Assembly: GCA_047635375.1 (NCBI GenBank)
Contig: JBLIKP010000001.1
Coordinates: 21,639 to 85,638 of the forward strand
Reading direction: 5' to 3'
Origin: JBLIKP01 sp047635375
Lineage (GTDB): Bacteria > Bacteroidota > Bacteroidia > Sphingobacteriales > Sphingobacteriaceae
Length of the DNA: 64,000 nt
Shown: positions 1 through 8,504 of the stretch, in pieces
How the letters are laid out: each line of letters begins with the position of its first letter
Position numbering within the stretch: the first letter of the stretch is position 1
Translations under genes and position numbers: made by a program
The notes under the pieces: model-generated
Told to the model about the DNA's origin: nothing
The model's input: the letters and a program-made list of their open reading frames with translations, nothing else
Databases searched by the model: none

Positions 1-2631
1 GGAGAAACAATTATCATGTCTAAATTTGTTTACTATAACAATACTAGTGATCCAGTAAACGGAAACCCAAGTACAGACAATGATATCTACAACTATCTTA
101 ATGGTGTTTGGAGAAATGGTCAAAGGATTACTTATGGAGGAAACGGAACAACAGCAGGTGGTGATCCAGCTGACTTTATGTTCCCTGGAACAACAGATCC
201 AAACGGACGTCCTCAATGGACTGAAATCACAGAAGGTAACACTCCTGAAGATAGAAGATTTTTACAAACCGCTGGTCCTTTTACATTGAAGCCGGGTGCT
301 GTAAATGAAATTATTGTAGGAGTTGTTTGGGCGAGAGCATCAAGCGGAGGATCAACTGGTTCTTTCGACGTGCTAAGAAAAGCCGACGATAAAGCGCAAA
401 TTTTATTCTTTAACGATTTTAAATTAATTGATGGACCAACAGCACCAGATTTGAAAGGTGTTGAATTAGACCGTGAAATAATTTTAGTATTAGATAACAC
501 TGAAGGTACCGAAGGGTATATTGATTCAATTAAGAATAAAAATGGTATAAATATTAACTTTAAGTTCCAGGGATACCAAGTTTATCAATTAGCAAACTCT
601 ACTGTTACCGCTGGAGACTTGGAAGATGTTACTAAAGCTAGGTTAATCTGGCAATCTGATATTCAAGATGGAATTGGAAGAATTGTAAACTTTGAGGATG
701 ACCCTAAATTACCAGAAGATATTCCAGTAATTAAAGTTGAAGGTCAAGACCAAGGAATTGAGCATACTCTCCAATTAAAGCAAGATATTTTTGCAACGGG
801 GGATAATAAATTAGTGAATCATAAGCCGTACTATTTCTTGGTGATTTCTTATGCATTTACCGATGATTCAAATTTTGAACAACCCTATTTAGCTGGTCGT
901 CGAGTTTCAACAATGACCGCTATTCCTCATAAATCTAATCCTCAAAATGGTGGAACGGTTATAAATTCTACTTATGGCGATGGAGTTCAAATTACTCGTA
1001 TCGAAGGATTAGGAAATGGCGGGAATGTTTTAGACTTAACAGCGGAAATGGAGGCTCAAATTATGTCAGGAGCGCCACATTCAGTTTTGAACCCTGTTTA
1101 TAATTTAGGGAAAGGTCCTTTGGGAGTTTCAGTTTATAACCCTGTAAATGTACCAGGTGGAAATTTCGATTTTAAATTGGAAAGCACTCTTGATAATTGG
1201 ACAATCACAAGTGAATCAACAAATAAAGTTGTTTCAAACGCATCTGCCTTAGACACTGGTGTTTCTGAGAAAATATTAAGTGGTGCAGATTTTGATTGGG
1301 GATTAGTTGCAAAACTTAAAAATGTAAACAATCCAGGAATTAAGGCTAGTGCTCAAAATAGCAATTCATTCCTTGAGGCATCAGTAGCGTTTAATGATCC
1401 AACTCAACAATGGTTGACGTTCTTACCTGATATTGAGTTTACACCTTTTAACTGGTTAACATCAGAGCCTGACCCTGCACGTGGCACACCAGATAATAGA
1501 CAAGATCCTTTAGGAGCTTATTTAAATGTTTTAAGTGGTACATGGGGCCCATTAAAATTAGCATCAAACAATGTTGATTTTGGGCCACAGGTTAAACCGA
1601 GTTTCGCATCCTTTATCAGAAATGACCTTTACGAAACAATGAAAAGTGTGGATGTAGTATTTACTGCAGACCAATCTTTGTGGACTCGTTGTGTTGTTAT
1701 TGAAACAGGTGGAGATCCAAATCTTTCTGAAGGAAATGCTGAGAAATGGCAACTTCGTAAACGTACATCAGTTAAAAAAGACGGTACTCCAGATGCTACG
1801 GCAGGTGAAGGTTTAGGCTGGTTCCCAGGCTACGCCATTGATGTAGAGAGTGGAAAGCGGCTAAACGTTGTTTTCGGCGAGGATAGCTGGTTGAAATCTG
1901 AAAATGGTGGTGACATGTTGTTTAATCCGACAGCCAATATAACTCGTGGCCCTGGTGGAAATGGATTTGACAATTTTGTAAACGGTGGTAAGCACTACCT
2001 TTATGTCCACAACTCTACTTACGATGAAGGTGCCGCTGCAAAACAAATTTTAGTTGATTACTGGGATGACAATGGCAGTAAAAATCCATTAAAAAATTAC
2101 TTAGGTCAAATGGGATGGATGTCCATTCCTTTAGCAACAGGAAATGCAGCATTTTTAGCTACAGACATAAGGGTTAGATTAAGAGTTGGAAGAACTTATG
2201 CTAAGGAAGATGCAGGAACTAAAACGTTCCAAAATGGCGGTTATCCATTGTTTAAGTTTAGTACTGACGCAATTGCATCAAGTACAAATAATTTTGAAGC
2301 AGCTAAATCAGCATTAAGCTTGGTAAACATTGTTCCTAACCCATATTTTGCATTTTCAACTTACGAAAACAACCAGGTTGATAACAGGATTAAGTTTACA
2401 AACTTGCCAAAAAGAGCAACGATTTCTATTTATACATTAAGCGGAAGTTTAGTAAGAAGATTAGAAAAAGATTCTGATGGACTTACTTCCTTGGATTGGG
2501 ATTTAAAAAATAGTTCAAGAGTTCCAATCGCAAGTGGTATGTACCTTATTCATGTTGACGGAAAAGAATTGGGAGAAAGAACCCTTAAATGGTTTGGTGT
2601 AATGCGTCCAATTGATCTTGATACATTCTAA
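1..2631 (+). CDS. Large secreted protein with T9SS-type C-terminal domain, 5' partial
   Basis: The reading frame is open from base 1 (Gly-Glu-Thr-Ile-Ile before the first ATG at 16) and no signal peptide is present, so the gene almost certainly starts left of the window. About 876 residues are visible. The middle is rich in Gly, Asn and aromatic residues and matches no enzyme family I recognise. The last ~90 residues form a beta-rich module beginning NIVPNPYF and including ATISIYTLSGSLVRRL and ASGMYLIHVDG, the pattern of T9SS sorting domains and related FlgD-like folds. Export through the outer membrane is therefore likely. The next gene, 27 bases on, encodes a PorV/PorQ-family barrel, and such cargo-barrel pairs are common in Bacteroidota. 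The specific function is unknown. Confidence 0.75.
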   Translation, partial: GETIIMSKFVYYNNTSDPVNGNPSTDNDIYNYLNGVWRNGQRITYGGNGTTAGGDPADFMFPGTTDPNGRPQWTEITEGNTPEDRRFLQTAGPFTLKPGAVNEIIVGVVWARASSGGSTGSFDVLRKADDKAQILFFNDFKLIDGPTAPDLKGVELDREIILVLDNTEGTEGYIDSIKNKNGININFKFQGYQVYQLANSTVTAGDLEDVTKARLIWQSDIQDGIGRIVNFEDDPKLPEDIPVIKVEGQDQGIEHTLQLKQDIFATGDNKLVNHKPYYFLVISYAFTDDSNFEQPYLAGRRVSTMTAIPHKSNPQNGGTVINSTYGDGVQITRIEGLGNGGNVLDLTAEMEAQIMSGAPHSVLNPVYNLGKGPLGVSVYNPVNVPGGNFDFKLESTLDNWTITSESTNKVVSNASALDTGVSEKILSGADFDWGLVAKLKNVNNPGIKASAQNSNSFLEASVAFNDPTQQWLTFLPDIEFTPFNWLTSEPDPARGTPDNRQDPLGAYLNVLSGTWGPLKLASNNVDFGPQVKPSFASFIRNDLYETMKSVDVVFTADQSLWTRCVVIETGGDPNLSEGNAEKWQLRKRTSVKKDGTPDATAGEGLGWFPGYAIDVESGKRLNVVFGEDSWLKSENGGDMLFNPTANITRGPGGNGFDNFVNGGKHYLYVHNSTYDEGAAAKQILVDYWDDNGSKNPLKNYLGQMGWMSIPLATGNAAFLATDIRVRLRVGRTYAKEDAGTKTFQNGGYPLFKFSTDAIASSTNNFEAAKSALSLVNIVPNPYFAFSTYENNQVDNRIKFTNLPKRATISIYTLSGSLVRRLEKDSDGLTSLDWDLKNSSRVPIASGMYLIHVDGKELGERTLKWFGVMRPIDLDTF

Positions 2632-2658
2632 TTTTAAATCAGAAAGAAATTAATAACT

Positions 2659-3705
2659 ATGAAGAATATTTATAGGTTACTTACAATAACTGCCTTAGCC
2701 GGGTTAACCTTGACTTCAGCGAATGCTGGTAATAAGGAAAGAACCGCACAAAATGGTGGGAATGAATTATTAATTAACCCATGGGCACGAAGCTCAGGAT
2801 GGGGAGGGATTAATACAGCGTCCGTAAGAGGTTTGGAGTCAATCAACGGTAATATCGGTGGATTGGCCTTTACTAAAAAGACTGAAGTGATTTTTGCAAA
2901 CACCAACTACTTGCAGGCAGCAGATATTTCAATCAATAATTTTGGGTTTGCCCAAAAAATCGGAGAAAGTGGAGTGCTAGCGGCCTCTGTTTTTTCTATG
3001 AATTTTGGAGATATTCCAATTACTAGGGAAGATCAACCAGAAGGTGGATTGGGTACTTATGCACCACAATTTATCACCATTAATTTAGCTTATTCGAAAG
3101 AGTTCTCTAATAGTATTTATGGAGGTATTGTTGTGAAAGCAATTAATGAGAATATTGCTAACGTAAAAGCTTCAGGATTCGCTATTGATGCAGGTATACA
3201 ATATGTGGCTGGTTCTAGAAACCAGATGCAATTTGGAATTGCTTTGAGAAATGTTGGTCCGAAAATGAGTTTTTCTGGTGATGGGCTTTCTAAGCGTGTT
3301 ATTTTTGACAACGGTGTTCCAGGAACTATCCAACAAAGAAGCCAAGCTTTTGAATTACCTTCATTAATGAATATTGGCGCGTCTTATGACTTTCAGCTTG
3401 CTGAAGACCATAGACTAACAACTGCGGGTAATTTTACCAGTAATTCATTTACTAGTGACCAATTTGGTTTAGGTGTTGAATATGGTTTTAAAAGTTACCT
3501 AATGGTTCGTGGAGGTTATAACTATGAATCAGACATCGAAAGTCAAGTGAATACTTTGAATTTATTCACTGGATTTAGCGCAGGTGCAACTTTTGAAATT
3601 CCATTAAGTGATAAAGGTTCTAACTTCGGAATCGATTATTCTTACCGCCCGACATACGTGTTTGGAGGTTCGCATACCATCGGTGTCAGAATTGATTTGA
3701 ACTAG
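2659..3705 (+). CDS. PorV/PorQ-family outer membrane beta-barrel protein
   Basis: A 348-residue protein with a signal peptide (MKNIYRLLTITALAG to about residue 23, ending SANA). The mature part alternates hydrophobic and polar residues as a beta-barrel does. It opens with INPWARSSGWGG and an asparagine/glycine-rich stretch (SINGNIGGLAFT) typical of the PorV/PorQ family. Family members sit in the outer membrane, and PorV itself shuttles T9SS cargo to the attachment complex. Here the gene directly follows a T9SS-type cargo gene, suggesting a dedicated partner or co-secreted barrel. It ends IGVRIDLN. A strong hairpin follows at 3731, so the two genes form the end of one transcription unit. It could also be a paralogue with no role in T9SS. 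Confidence 0.75.
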   Translation: MKNIYRLLTITALAGLTLTSANAGNKERTAQNGGNELLINPWARSSGWGGINTASVRGLESINGNIGGLAFTKKTEVIFANTNYLQAADISINNFGFAQKIGESGVLAASVFSMNFGDIPITREDQPEGGLGTYAPQFITINLAYSKEFSNSIYGGIVVKAINENIANVKASGFAIDAGIQYVAGSRNQMQFGIALRNVGPKMSFSGDGLSKRVIFDNGVPGTIQQRSQAFELPSLMNIGASYDFQLAEDHRLTTAGNFTSNSFTSDQFGLGVEYGFKSYLMVRGGYNYESDIESQVNTLNLFTGFSAGATFEIPLSDKGSNFGIDYSYRPTYVFGGSHTIGVRIDLN

Positions 3706-3730
3706 TAATAAAAGATTTATAAATTTGTAT

Positions 3731-3768
3731 AGAAGGTTATTCCTAACGGGATAACCTTCTTCTTGTTT
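3731..3768 (+). terminator. Rho-independent terminator after the PorV/PorQ-like gene
   Basis: A perfect 10 bp stem (AGAAGGTTAT paired with ATAACCTTCT) with a 10-base loop, followed by TCTTGTTT. It separates the secretion pair from greA. Confidence 0.75.
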
Positions 3769-3788
3769 AATCTACCAATAACAAAGAC

Positions 3789-4262
3789 ATGAGTGATTTT
3801 AATTATTTTACCAAAGAGGGACTTGATAAATTAAAAGCGGAAATCCGAGAACTTAAAACCAAAGGTCGGCCGGATATGTCAAGGCAAATCGGCGAAGCTA
3901 GGGACAAAGGGGATTTATCGGAAAACGCCGAATATGACGCTGCAAAGAACGCTCAAGGGCTAATGGAGATGCGAATTTCACAACTCGAAGGAGTTTTGGG
4001 TAAAGCTAGGCTAATTGACGAGTCCAAAATCGACACTACCAAAGTTTTGATTTTATCTAAGGTTAAAGTAAGAAACCTAGGAAATGGAATCGAAACGGTT
4101 TATCAATTAGTAAGTGAAAAGGAAGCAGATCTAAAAACAGGTAGAATTTCAATTAAGTCCCCAGTTGCTAAAGGATTATTAGGCAAGTCTGTAGGTGATA
4201 AAGCTGAGGTTCAAGCTCCAAATGGTAAAATGGAGTTTGAAGTATTAGAGATCTCAAGATAA
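3789..4262 (+). CDS. greA: Transcription elongation factor GreA
   Basis: A 157-residue protein of normal GreA length. The N-terminal coiled coil (about residues 8-75) carries the acidic tip sequence GDLSENAEYDAAK, which enters the RNA polymerase secondary channel and stimulates cleavage of backtracked transcripts. The C-terminal FKBP-like domain runs from about 84 to 157 and includes SPVAKGLLGKSVGD. The stop codon overlaps the start of the HIT gene by one base (TAATG), indicating translational coupling. It follows a terminator, so its promoter should lie within 3769-3788 or be weak read-through; I see no clear box there. Confidence 0.95.
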   Translation: MSDFNYFTKEGLDKLKAEIRELKTKGRPDMSRQIGEARDKGDLSENAEYDAAKNAQGLMEMRISQLEGVLGKARLIDESKIDTTKVLILSKVKVRNLGNGIETVYQLVSEKEADLKTGRISIKSPVAKGLLGKSVGDKAEVQAPNGKMEFEVLEISR

Positions 4263-4654
4263 TGGGTACAATATTTTCTCGCATAATATCAGGAGAATTA
4301 CCCTGTCATAAGATTGCTGAAACAGACGATTTTCTCGCCTTTTTGGATATTTCTCCACTGGCTACTGGTCACACGTTGGTAATTCCTAAAAATGAGGTGG
4401 ATTACATTTTTGACATGGATGAAAAACAATATTTAGAACTTCATTTGTTTGCAAAAAAGGTGGCCATAAATATTCAAAAAGTTATACTGTGTAAAAGGAT
4501 TGGTGTTGCTGTAATTGGATTAGAAGTGCCTCATGCCCACATTCATCTGGTTCCAATTAATAACGTAGGTGATATTAATTTTAGCCGACCAAAACTAACG
4601 CCAACCAAGGAAGAATTATCAGCTACAGCTGATAAAATAAGCAGTTTATTTTAA
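4262..4654 (+). CDS. HIT family nucleotide hydrolase
   Basis: A 130-residue histidine-triad protein. It has the usual N-terminal signature IFSRIISGELP and the active-site triad HAHIH at residues 91-95, preceded by GLEVP as in Bacteroidota members. The family hydrolyses nucleoside phosphoramidates or dinucleoside polyphosphates in the cytoplasm; the exact substrate cannot be read from sequence. It is coupled to greA by a one-base overlap. Its 3' end overlaps the convergent ruvC gene by nine bases. Confidence 0.92.
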   Translation: MGTIFSRIISGELPCHKIAETDDFLAFLDISPLATGHTLVIPKNEVDYIFDMDEKQYLELHLFAKKVAINIQKVILCKRIGVAVIGLEVPHAHIHLVPINNVGDINFSRPKLTPTKEELSATADKISSLF

Positions 4655-5197
4655 TCTTTCTGGGTTGTCCTTTAAAAAAGCATTCCATCCCGAGTAGCCC
4701 TTTTCAGATTTTTCGGGATTTCCGTTTTGCAGGTGATGACAAACCGCAGCGGCTAATCCGTCGGTTGCATCGAGTTTAATGTCTCCAAGTTTAAAGGATA
4801 AAATGTTCGTTAGCATTGCAGCCACTTGCTCCTTGCTTGCATTTCCATTGCCAGTAATAGATTGTTTAATTTTTTTCGGAGAATATTCGGTTATTGGGAC
4901 CTCTCGGTAAAGACCTGCAGCCATTGCTACCCCTTGGGCCCGGCCCAATTTTAACATTGACTGGACATTTTTACCAAAGAATGGAGCTTCTATAGAGATG
5001 GCATCTGGATTATGCTTATCGATTAATTTTAATGTGGCTTCAAATATTTGTTTTAACCTTAACGCATGGGAATCAGTTGTTTTCATCTTTAGGATTCCAA
5101 GGTCTATTAGGGAAAGTTTGTTTCCTTTAATGCGTACTATCCCAAATCCCATTACATTTGTACCAGGATCAATACCTAAAATTATTTCCTCCTTCAT
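4646..5197 (-). CDS. ruvC: Crossover junction endodeoxyribonuclease RuvC
   Basis: A 183-residue Holliday-junction resolvase, an RNase H-fold nuclease that acts with RuvAB. Four acidic metal ligands are visible: D10 in GIDPGT, E70 in SIEAPFFG, and D143 and D146 in LDATDGLAAA, matching the spacing of the E. coli enzyme. The C-terminal tail beyond residue 160 is slightly extended. ruvA and ruvB are not in the window. The gene is convergent with the HIT gene and divergent from the flippase-like gene. Confidence 0.96.
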   Translation of the reverse strand: MKEEIILGIDPGTNVMGFGIVRIKGNKLSLIDLGILKMKTTDSHALRLKQIFEATLKLIDKHNPDAISIEAPFFGKNVQSMLKLGRAQGVAMAAGLYREVPITEYSPKKIKQSITGNGNASKEQVAAMLTNILSFKLGDIKLDATDGLAAAVCHHLQNGNPEKSEKGYSGWNAFLKDNPERLK

Positions 5198-5248
5198 TAA
5201 GGTTTATATTGTTAATATCACCGAATATTGAGACCTTTGGTTCAATCC

Positions 5249-6223
5249 ATGACGACAAAAGCTAAAAAAATTCTTTTTATTACGGTAAAAATAATCATTC
5301 TATTAGCTACACTAATGTTTTTACACGTGAAACTTATAAAGACAGGTAAGTGGAATGATTTTTTAGTTCAGTTTCAGTCCATTGGCGAGGGTAATACTCT
5401 GATTTTTTTAATTATAGGCGTTCTTATGTTGCCCTTTAACACAGGGCTTGAAGCCAAAAAATGGCAATATTTGACAAAAAAAATTCAAAATATTTCTTTT
5501 AAAAGATCTTGGTACGCGGTTTTTTCCGGTGTTACCTTAAATCTTTTCACACCTTTTAATCTAGGAGACTACGCTGCAAGGACTTTGTATCTCGAAGATA
5601 ACAATAAGTTAAAAGGCGCGATGTTCACCTTTATATGCGGGATGGGACAATTGGTTGTGACCTTGGTTTTAGGTTTGCTTTCCCTTCCGTTTTACTTCTT
5701 GTATTTCGGGAATTTTGGTTTTACACTTGGATTAGTGCTTTCGGCCATTTCAATATTATTAGCTCTATCCATTTCCTGGGGATTTTTTAACATTCCTGTG
5801 ATTTTCCATTGGTTTAGAAAGTTTATAAAGGACAAGAAAATAAGGGTTTACATTAGGTTAATAGAAAATTTATCAAAATTTGATTTGAGTAAAACCCTTA
5901 GATTAAGTTTTTTTAAATTTTTGGTGTACTCAAGTCAATATTATTTTTTTCTACGATTTTTTGGGATTGACGGTTCAATAATTTTGGTTTACCCATTGTT
6001 GTGTCTTGTTTTTTTTACCCAGAGTTTAATACCAACGTTTGCGCTTGTATCTTTCGGTATTAGAGGTGCAGCGGCAATCTTTTTTCTTGGTTTGATTTCT
6101 CAAAATCATGCCGGGATTCTTGCTGCATCTTTATCCCTGTGGTTGGTTAATTTCATCCTTTCAGGCTTAATAGGCTTACTTATTATTTTCAGTTTTAATT
6201 TTGTACGTGGAGTTAACCGTTAA
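5249..6223 (+). CDS. Flippase-like integral membrane protein (LPG synthase TM-domain family)
   Basis: A 324-residue, strongly hydrophobic protein with about eight membrane segments, of the UPF0104/lysylphosphatidylglycerol synthase TM-region type (flippase-like domain). Conserved pieces are SGVTLNLFTPFNLGDYAAR near residue 95 and a late FGIRGAAAIFFLG. The family is linked to lipid or lipid-linked sugar translocation; this member lacks the C-terminal aminoacyl transferase domain. I chose the ATG at 5249; a longer frame could begin at TTG 5228. It overlaps the GT2 gene by 23 bases, so both are probably made together, suggesting a shared glycolipid role (inference). Confidence 0.8.
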   Translation: MTTKAKKILFITVKIIILLATLMFLHVKLIKTGKWNDFLVQFQSIGEGNTLIFLIIGVLMLPFNTGLEAKKWQYLTKKIQNISFKRSWYAVFSGVTLNLFTPFNLGDYAARTLYLEDNNKLKGAMFTFICGMGQLVVTLVLGLLSLPFYFLYFGNFGFTLGLVLSAISILLALSISWGFFNIPVIFHWFRKFIKDKKIRVYIRLIENLSKFDLSKTLRLSFFKFLVYSSQYYFFLRFFGIDGSIILVYPLLCLVFFTQSLIPTFALVSFGIRGAAAIFFLGLISQNHAGILAASLSLWLVNFILSGLIGLLIIFSFNFVRGVNR

Positions 6224-7316
6224 ATTATTCTGGTTTTTATTAGTACTTTATTCACTAATAATAACCTACTTTCTCTTAGGCTGGTTTAGGTTGAAAAAGC
6301 CAAATCAGGCTTTTGATTTCCCTAAAATCTCTGTTTTAATTCCTGCAAGGAATGAAGAGCTAAGACTTGGTCCTTGTTTGGATTCGTTGATGCTTCAAAC
6401 TTATCCTAAAGATAAGTTGGAGATAATTGTAATCGACGATCACTCCGAAGACGGGACTTCCCAACTCGCAAGGAGCTATGGGGTTAAAGTCATTGAAATG
6501 AAAGACATCAATACAAATAGTTATAAAAAATTGGCCATTGAAAAAGGGGTTGCTCAAGCCACCGGCGAATATATTTTAACTACTGATGCGGATTGTTATG
6601 TCCCTGAAAATTGGGCAAAGAAAATGGTTTCCTACTTTTTAACTGAGAATGCCAAGTTCATAGCAGGGCCTGTTGCTTATCATAACGACAATTCTATTTT
6701 TGAAAAACTACAACATTTGGAGTTTTTGGCCCTTATAGGAGTTGGAGCAGGCGGGATAGGTCAAAATTTCCCCATGTTTTGTAATGGTGCGAATTTAGGT
6801 TTTCATAGAGATTCGTTTTTAGGATTAGATGGGTTTAAAGGAATAGACGATATCGCATCAGGTGATGACGAATTATTACTGCATAGGTTTAGCAGATCAT
6901 TTCCAAATCAAATTAGTTTTGTGAAATCTTCCGAAGCAATTGTATTAACAGAGGCGGTTTCCTCCATGTCTAAATTTATTAATCAAAGAAGGAGGTGGGC
7001 ATCAAAAAGCACTAGACACAAAAATAATTATATAACCCTTATCGCAATAATTACCTTTTTGCTAAATTTATTAATTGCCCTATTTGGATTATTTTCAGTT
7101 TTTTCAATTAAATGGATCTTTCCATTTGTTATTGGATTATTATCAAAGACCATGGTTGAATTGCCGTTAATTTATTTCTTAACCAAATTCTCCAATAGGA
7201 GGGCGTTATTGTGGTGGCTTCCATTTGAGCAATTTTTCTATGTTTTCTATATTGTTTTAATTGCCCCAGCAGGACTTTTCGGAAAGTACAACTGGAAAGG
7301 AAGGAAGGTAAAATAG
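6201..7316 (+). CDS. Membrane-bound family 2 glycosyltransferase
   Basis: A 371-residue protein with an N-terminal membrane helix (about 7-27), a GT-A catalytic domain, and three or four C-terminal membrane segments. Visible motifs are ISVLIPARNEE near residue 45, IDDHSEDGT, the DxD-type TDADC near 128, SGDDELLL near 225, and QRRRW near 262; the last two resemble processive or polyprenyl-linked GT2 enzymes. The activated sugar and acceptor are unknown. The start is uncertain: no ATG lies near the N-terminus, and TTG 6201 or GTG 6207 both fit. It overlaps the flippase-like gene and sits four bases before the ABC permease gene. Confidence 0.87.
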   Translation: MYVELTVKLFWFLLVLYSLIITYFLLGWFRLKKPNQAFDFPKISVLIPARNEELRLGPCLDSLMLQTYPKDKLEIIVIDDHSEDGTSQLARSYGVKVIEMKDINTNSYKKLAIEKGVAQATGEYILTTDADCYVPENWAKKMVSYFLTENAKFIAGPVAYHNDNSIFEKLQHLEFLALIGVGAGGIGQNFPMFCNGANLGFHRDSFLGLDGFKGIDDIASGDDELLLHRFSRSFPNQISFVKSSEAIVLTEAVSSMSKFINQRRRWASKSTRHKNNYITLIAIITFLLNLLIALFGLFSVFSIKWIFPFVIGLLSKTMVELPLIYFLTKFSNRRALLWWLPFEQFFYVFYIVLIAPAGLFGKYNWKGRKVK

Positions 7317-7319
7317 ATA

Positions 7320-8411
7320 ATGCGCAAGTTGGAATCAAATTGGACAAGATTTAATCGAAATTCTTTATCGGGCATAGGTCTAATTGTATGCTCAATAATT
7401 CTTTTTGTGGCGGTTTTAGGCTACTATATTATGCCTGATTCAGCGCCAAATGCAAACACCATGAATTTGGCGTTAGGGTCAAAGGATCCAGGTTTTTCTG
7501 TTAAGGGTATTGAGATTATTTCGTCAACTGAAGCGGTAAATTTCGGAAGTAAATTGATCAACGGTGAAACTCCGTCGTTTGAGTTTATTCCCATTGATTC
7601 ATTTTATTTTTCTGATACGGAAATTAGTGTTTTTTCATATGATGGGGAGGCTGGGATAAACGGAATTAAGCAGGATTATAAATTTGCAGAAATAAAGGAT
7701 TATGTCGTAACCAATACCTCCTCAATTGTCGTAAAGGAAAAACAATTTTATTTAGGGACAGATAGGTTTGGTCGAGATTTGCTAAGCAGATTAATTCTGG
7801 GTGCCAGAATTTCTTTTGCCGTGGGGTTTATGGCTGTATTTATTTCAGTTTTTATAGGGGTGTCCGTAGGATTAATTGCAGGTTACTTTGGTGGATGGGT
7901 AGATAATTTAGTGAGCTGGTTGATAAACGTGATTTGGTCTCTGCCTGCATTATTGTTAGTGATAGCCCTGTCCTTTGCCCTTGGGAAAGGTTTTATGCAG
8001 GTTTTTATAGCGATTGGGCTAAGTATGTGGGTGGAAGTCGCAAGAATCGTTAGAGGTCAAGTATTGGGGGTTAGAAATCTTGAATTCGTAGAGGCTGGAA
8101 AAGCCTTGGGTTTTGGTGATTTTAGGATTGTTGTCAAACACATTCTTCCAAATATTTTAGGGCCACTTCTTGTAATAGCTACTTCAAACTTTGCCTCTGC
8201 AATTTTACTCGAAGCGGGAATGAGTTTTCTTGGATATGGAGCACAACCACCAACCCCAAGTTGGGGGAATATGATAAAAGAAAACTACGCATACATTACG
8301 GTAGGGGCATGGCATTTGGCGTTATTTCCTGGGTTGGCAATTATGGCGCTTGTGTTTTCTTTTAACATGATCGCGGTAGGGTTACGTGATGTGTTTGGAT
8401 TAAGGGATTAA
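7320..8411 (+). CDS. ABC transporter permease, oligopeptide/dipeptide (OppC/DppC) type
   Basis: A 363-residue inner-membrane permease. A first helix (about 18-38) is followed by a long periplasmic segment (about 40-145), then FGRDLLSRLILGARISF and the binding-protein-dependent transport domain with five more helices. The EAA loop reads EAGKALGFGDFRIVVKHILPN, the site that contacts the ATPase, and the C-terminal part has FLGYGAQPPTPSWGNM, typical of OppC/DppC. The enlarged periplasmic segment is usual in Bacteroidota homologues. No partner permease, ATPase or binding protein is encoded nearby, so the complete transporter must draw on genes elsewhere. Confidence 0.88.
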   Translation: MRKLESNWTRFNRNSLSGIGLIVCSIILFVAVLGYYIMPDSAPNANTMNLALGSKDPGFSVKGIEIISSTEAVNFGSKLINGETPSFEFIPIDSFYFSDTEISVFSYDGEAGINGIKQDYKFAEIKDYVVTNTSSIVVKEKQFYLGTDRFGRDLLSRLILGARISFAVGFMAVFISVFIGVSVGLIAGYFGGWVDNLVSWLINVIWSLPALLLVIALSFALGKGFMQVFIAIGLSMWVEVARIVRGQVLGVRNLEFVEAGKALGFGDFRIVVKHILPNILGPLLVIATSNFASAILLEAGMSFLGYGAQPPTPSWGNMIKENYAYITVGAWHLALFPGLAIMALVFSFNMIAVGLRDVFGLRD

Positions 8412-8504
8412 TAATATAAAAATTGACCCTATTTTAATTAATTTTTAAAGTAGGATACTTTAGGTAAATTAGCATTAGCCATTAAGCTTGGCGAAACCAC
8501 TAAT

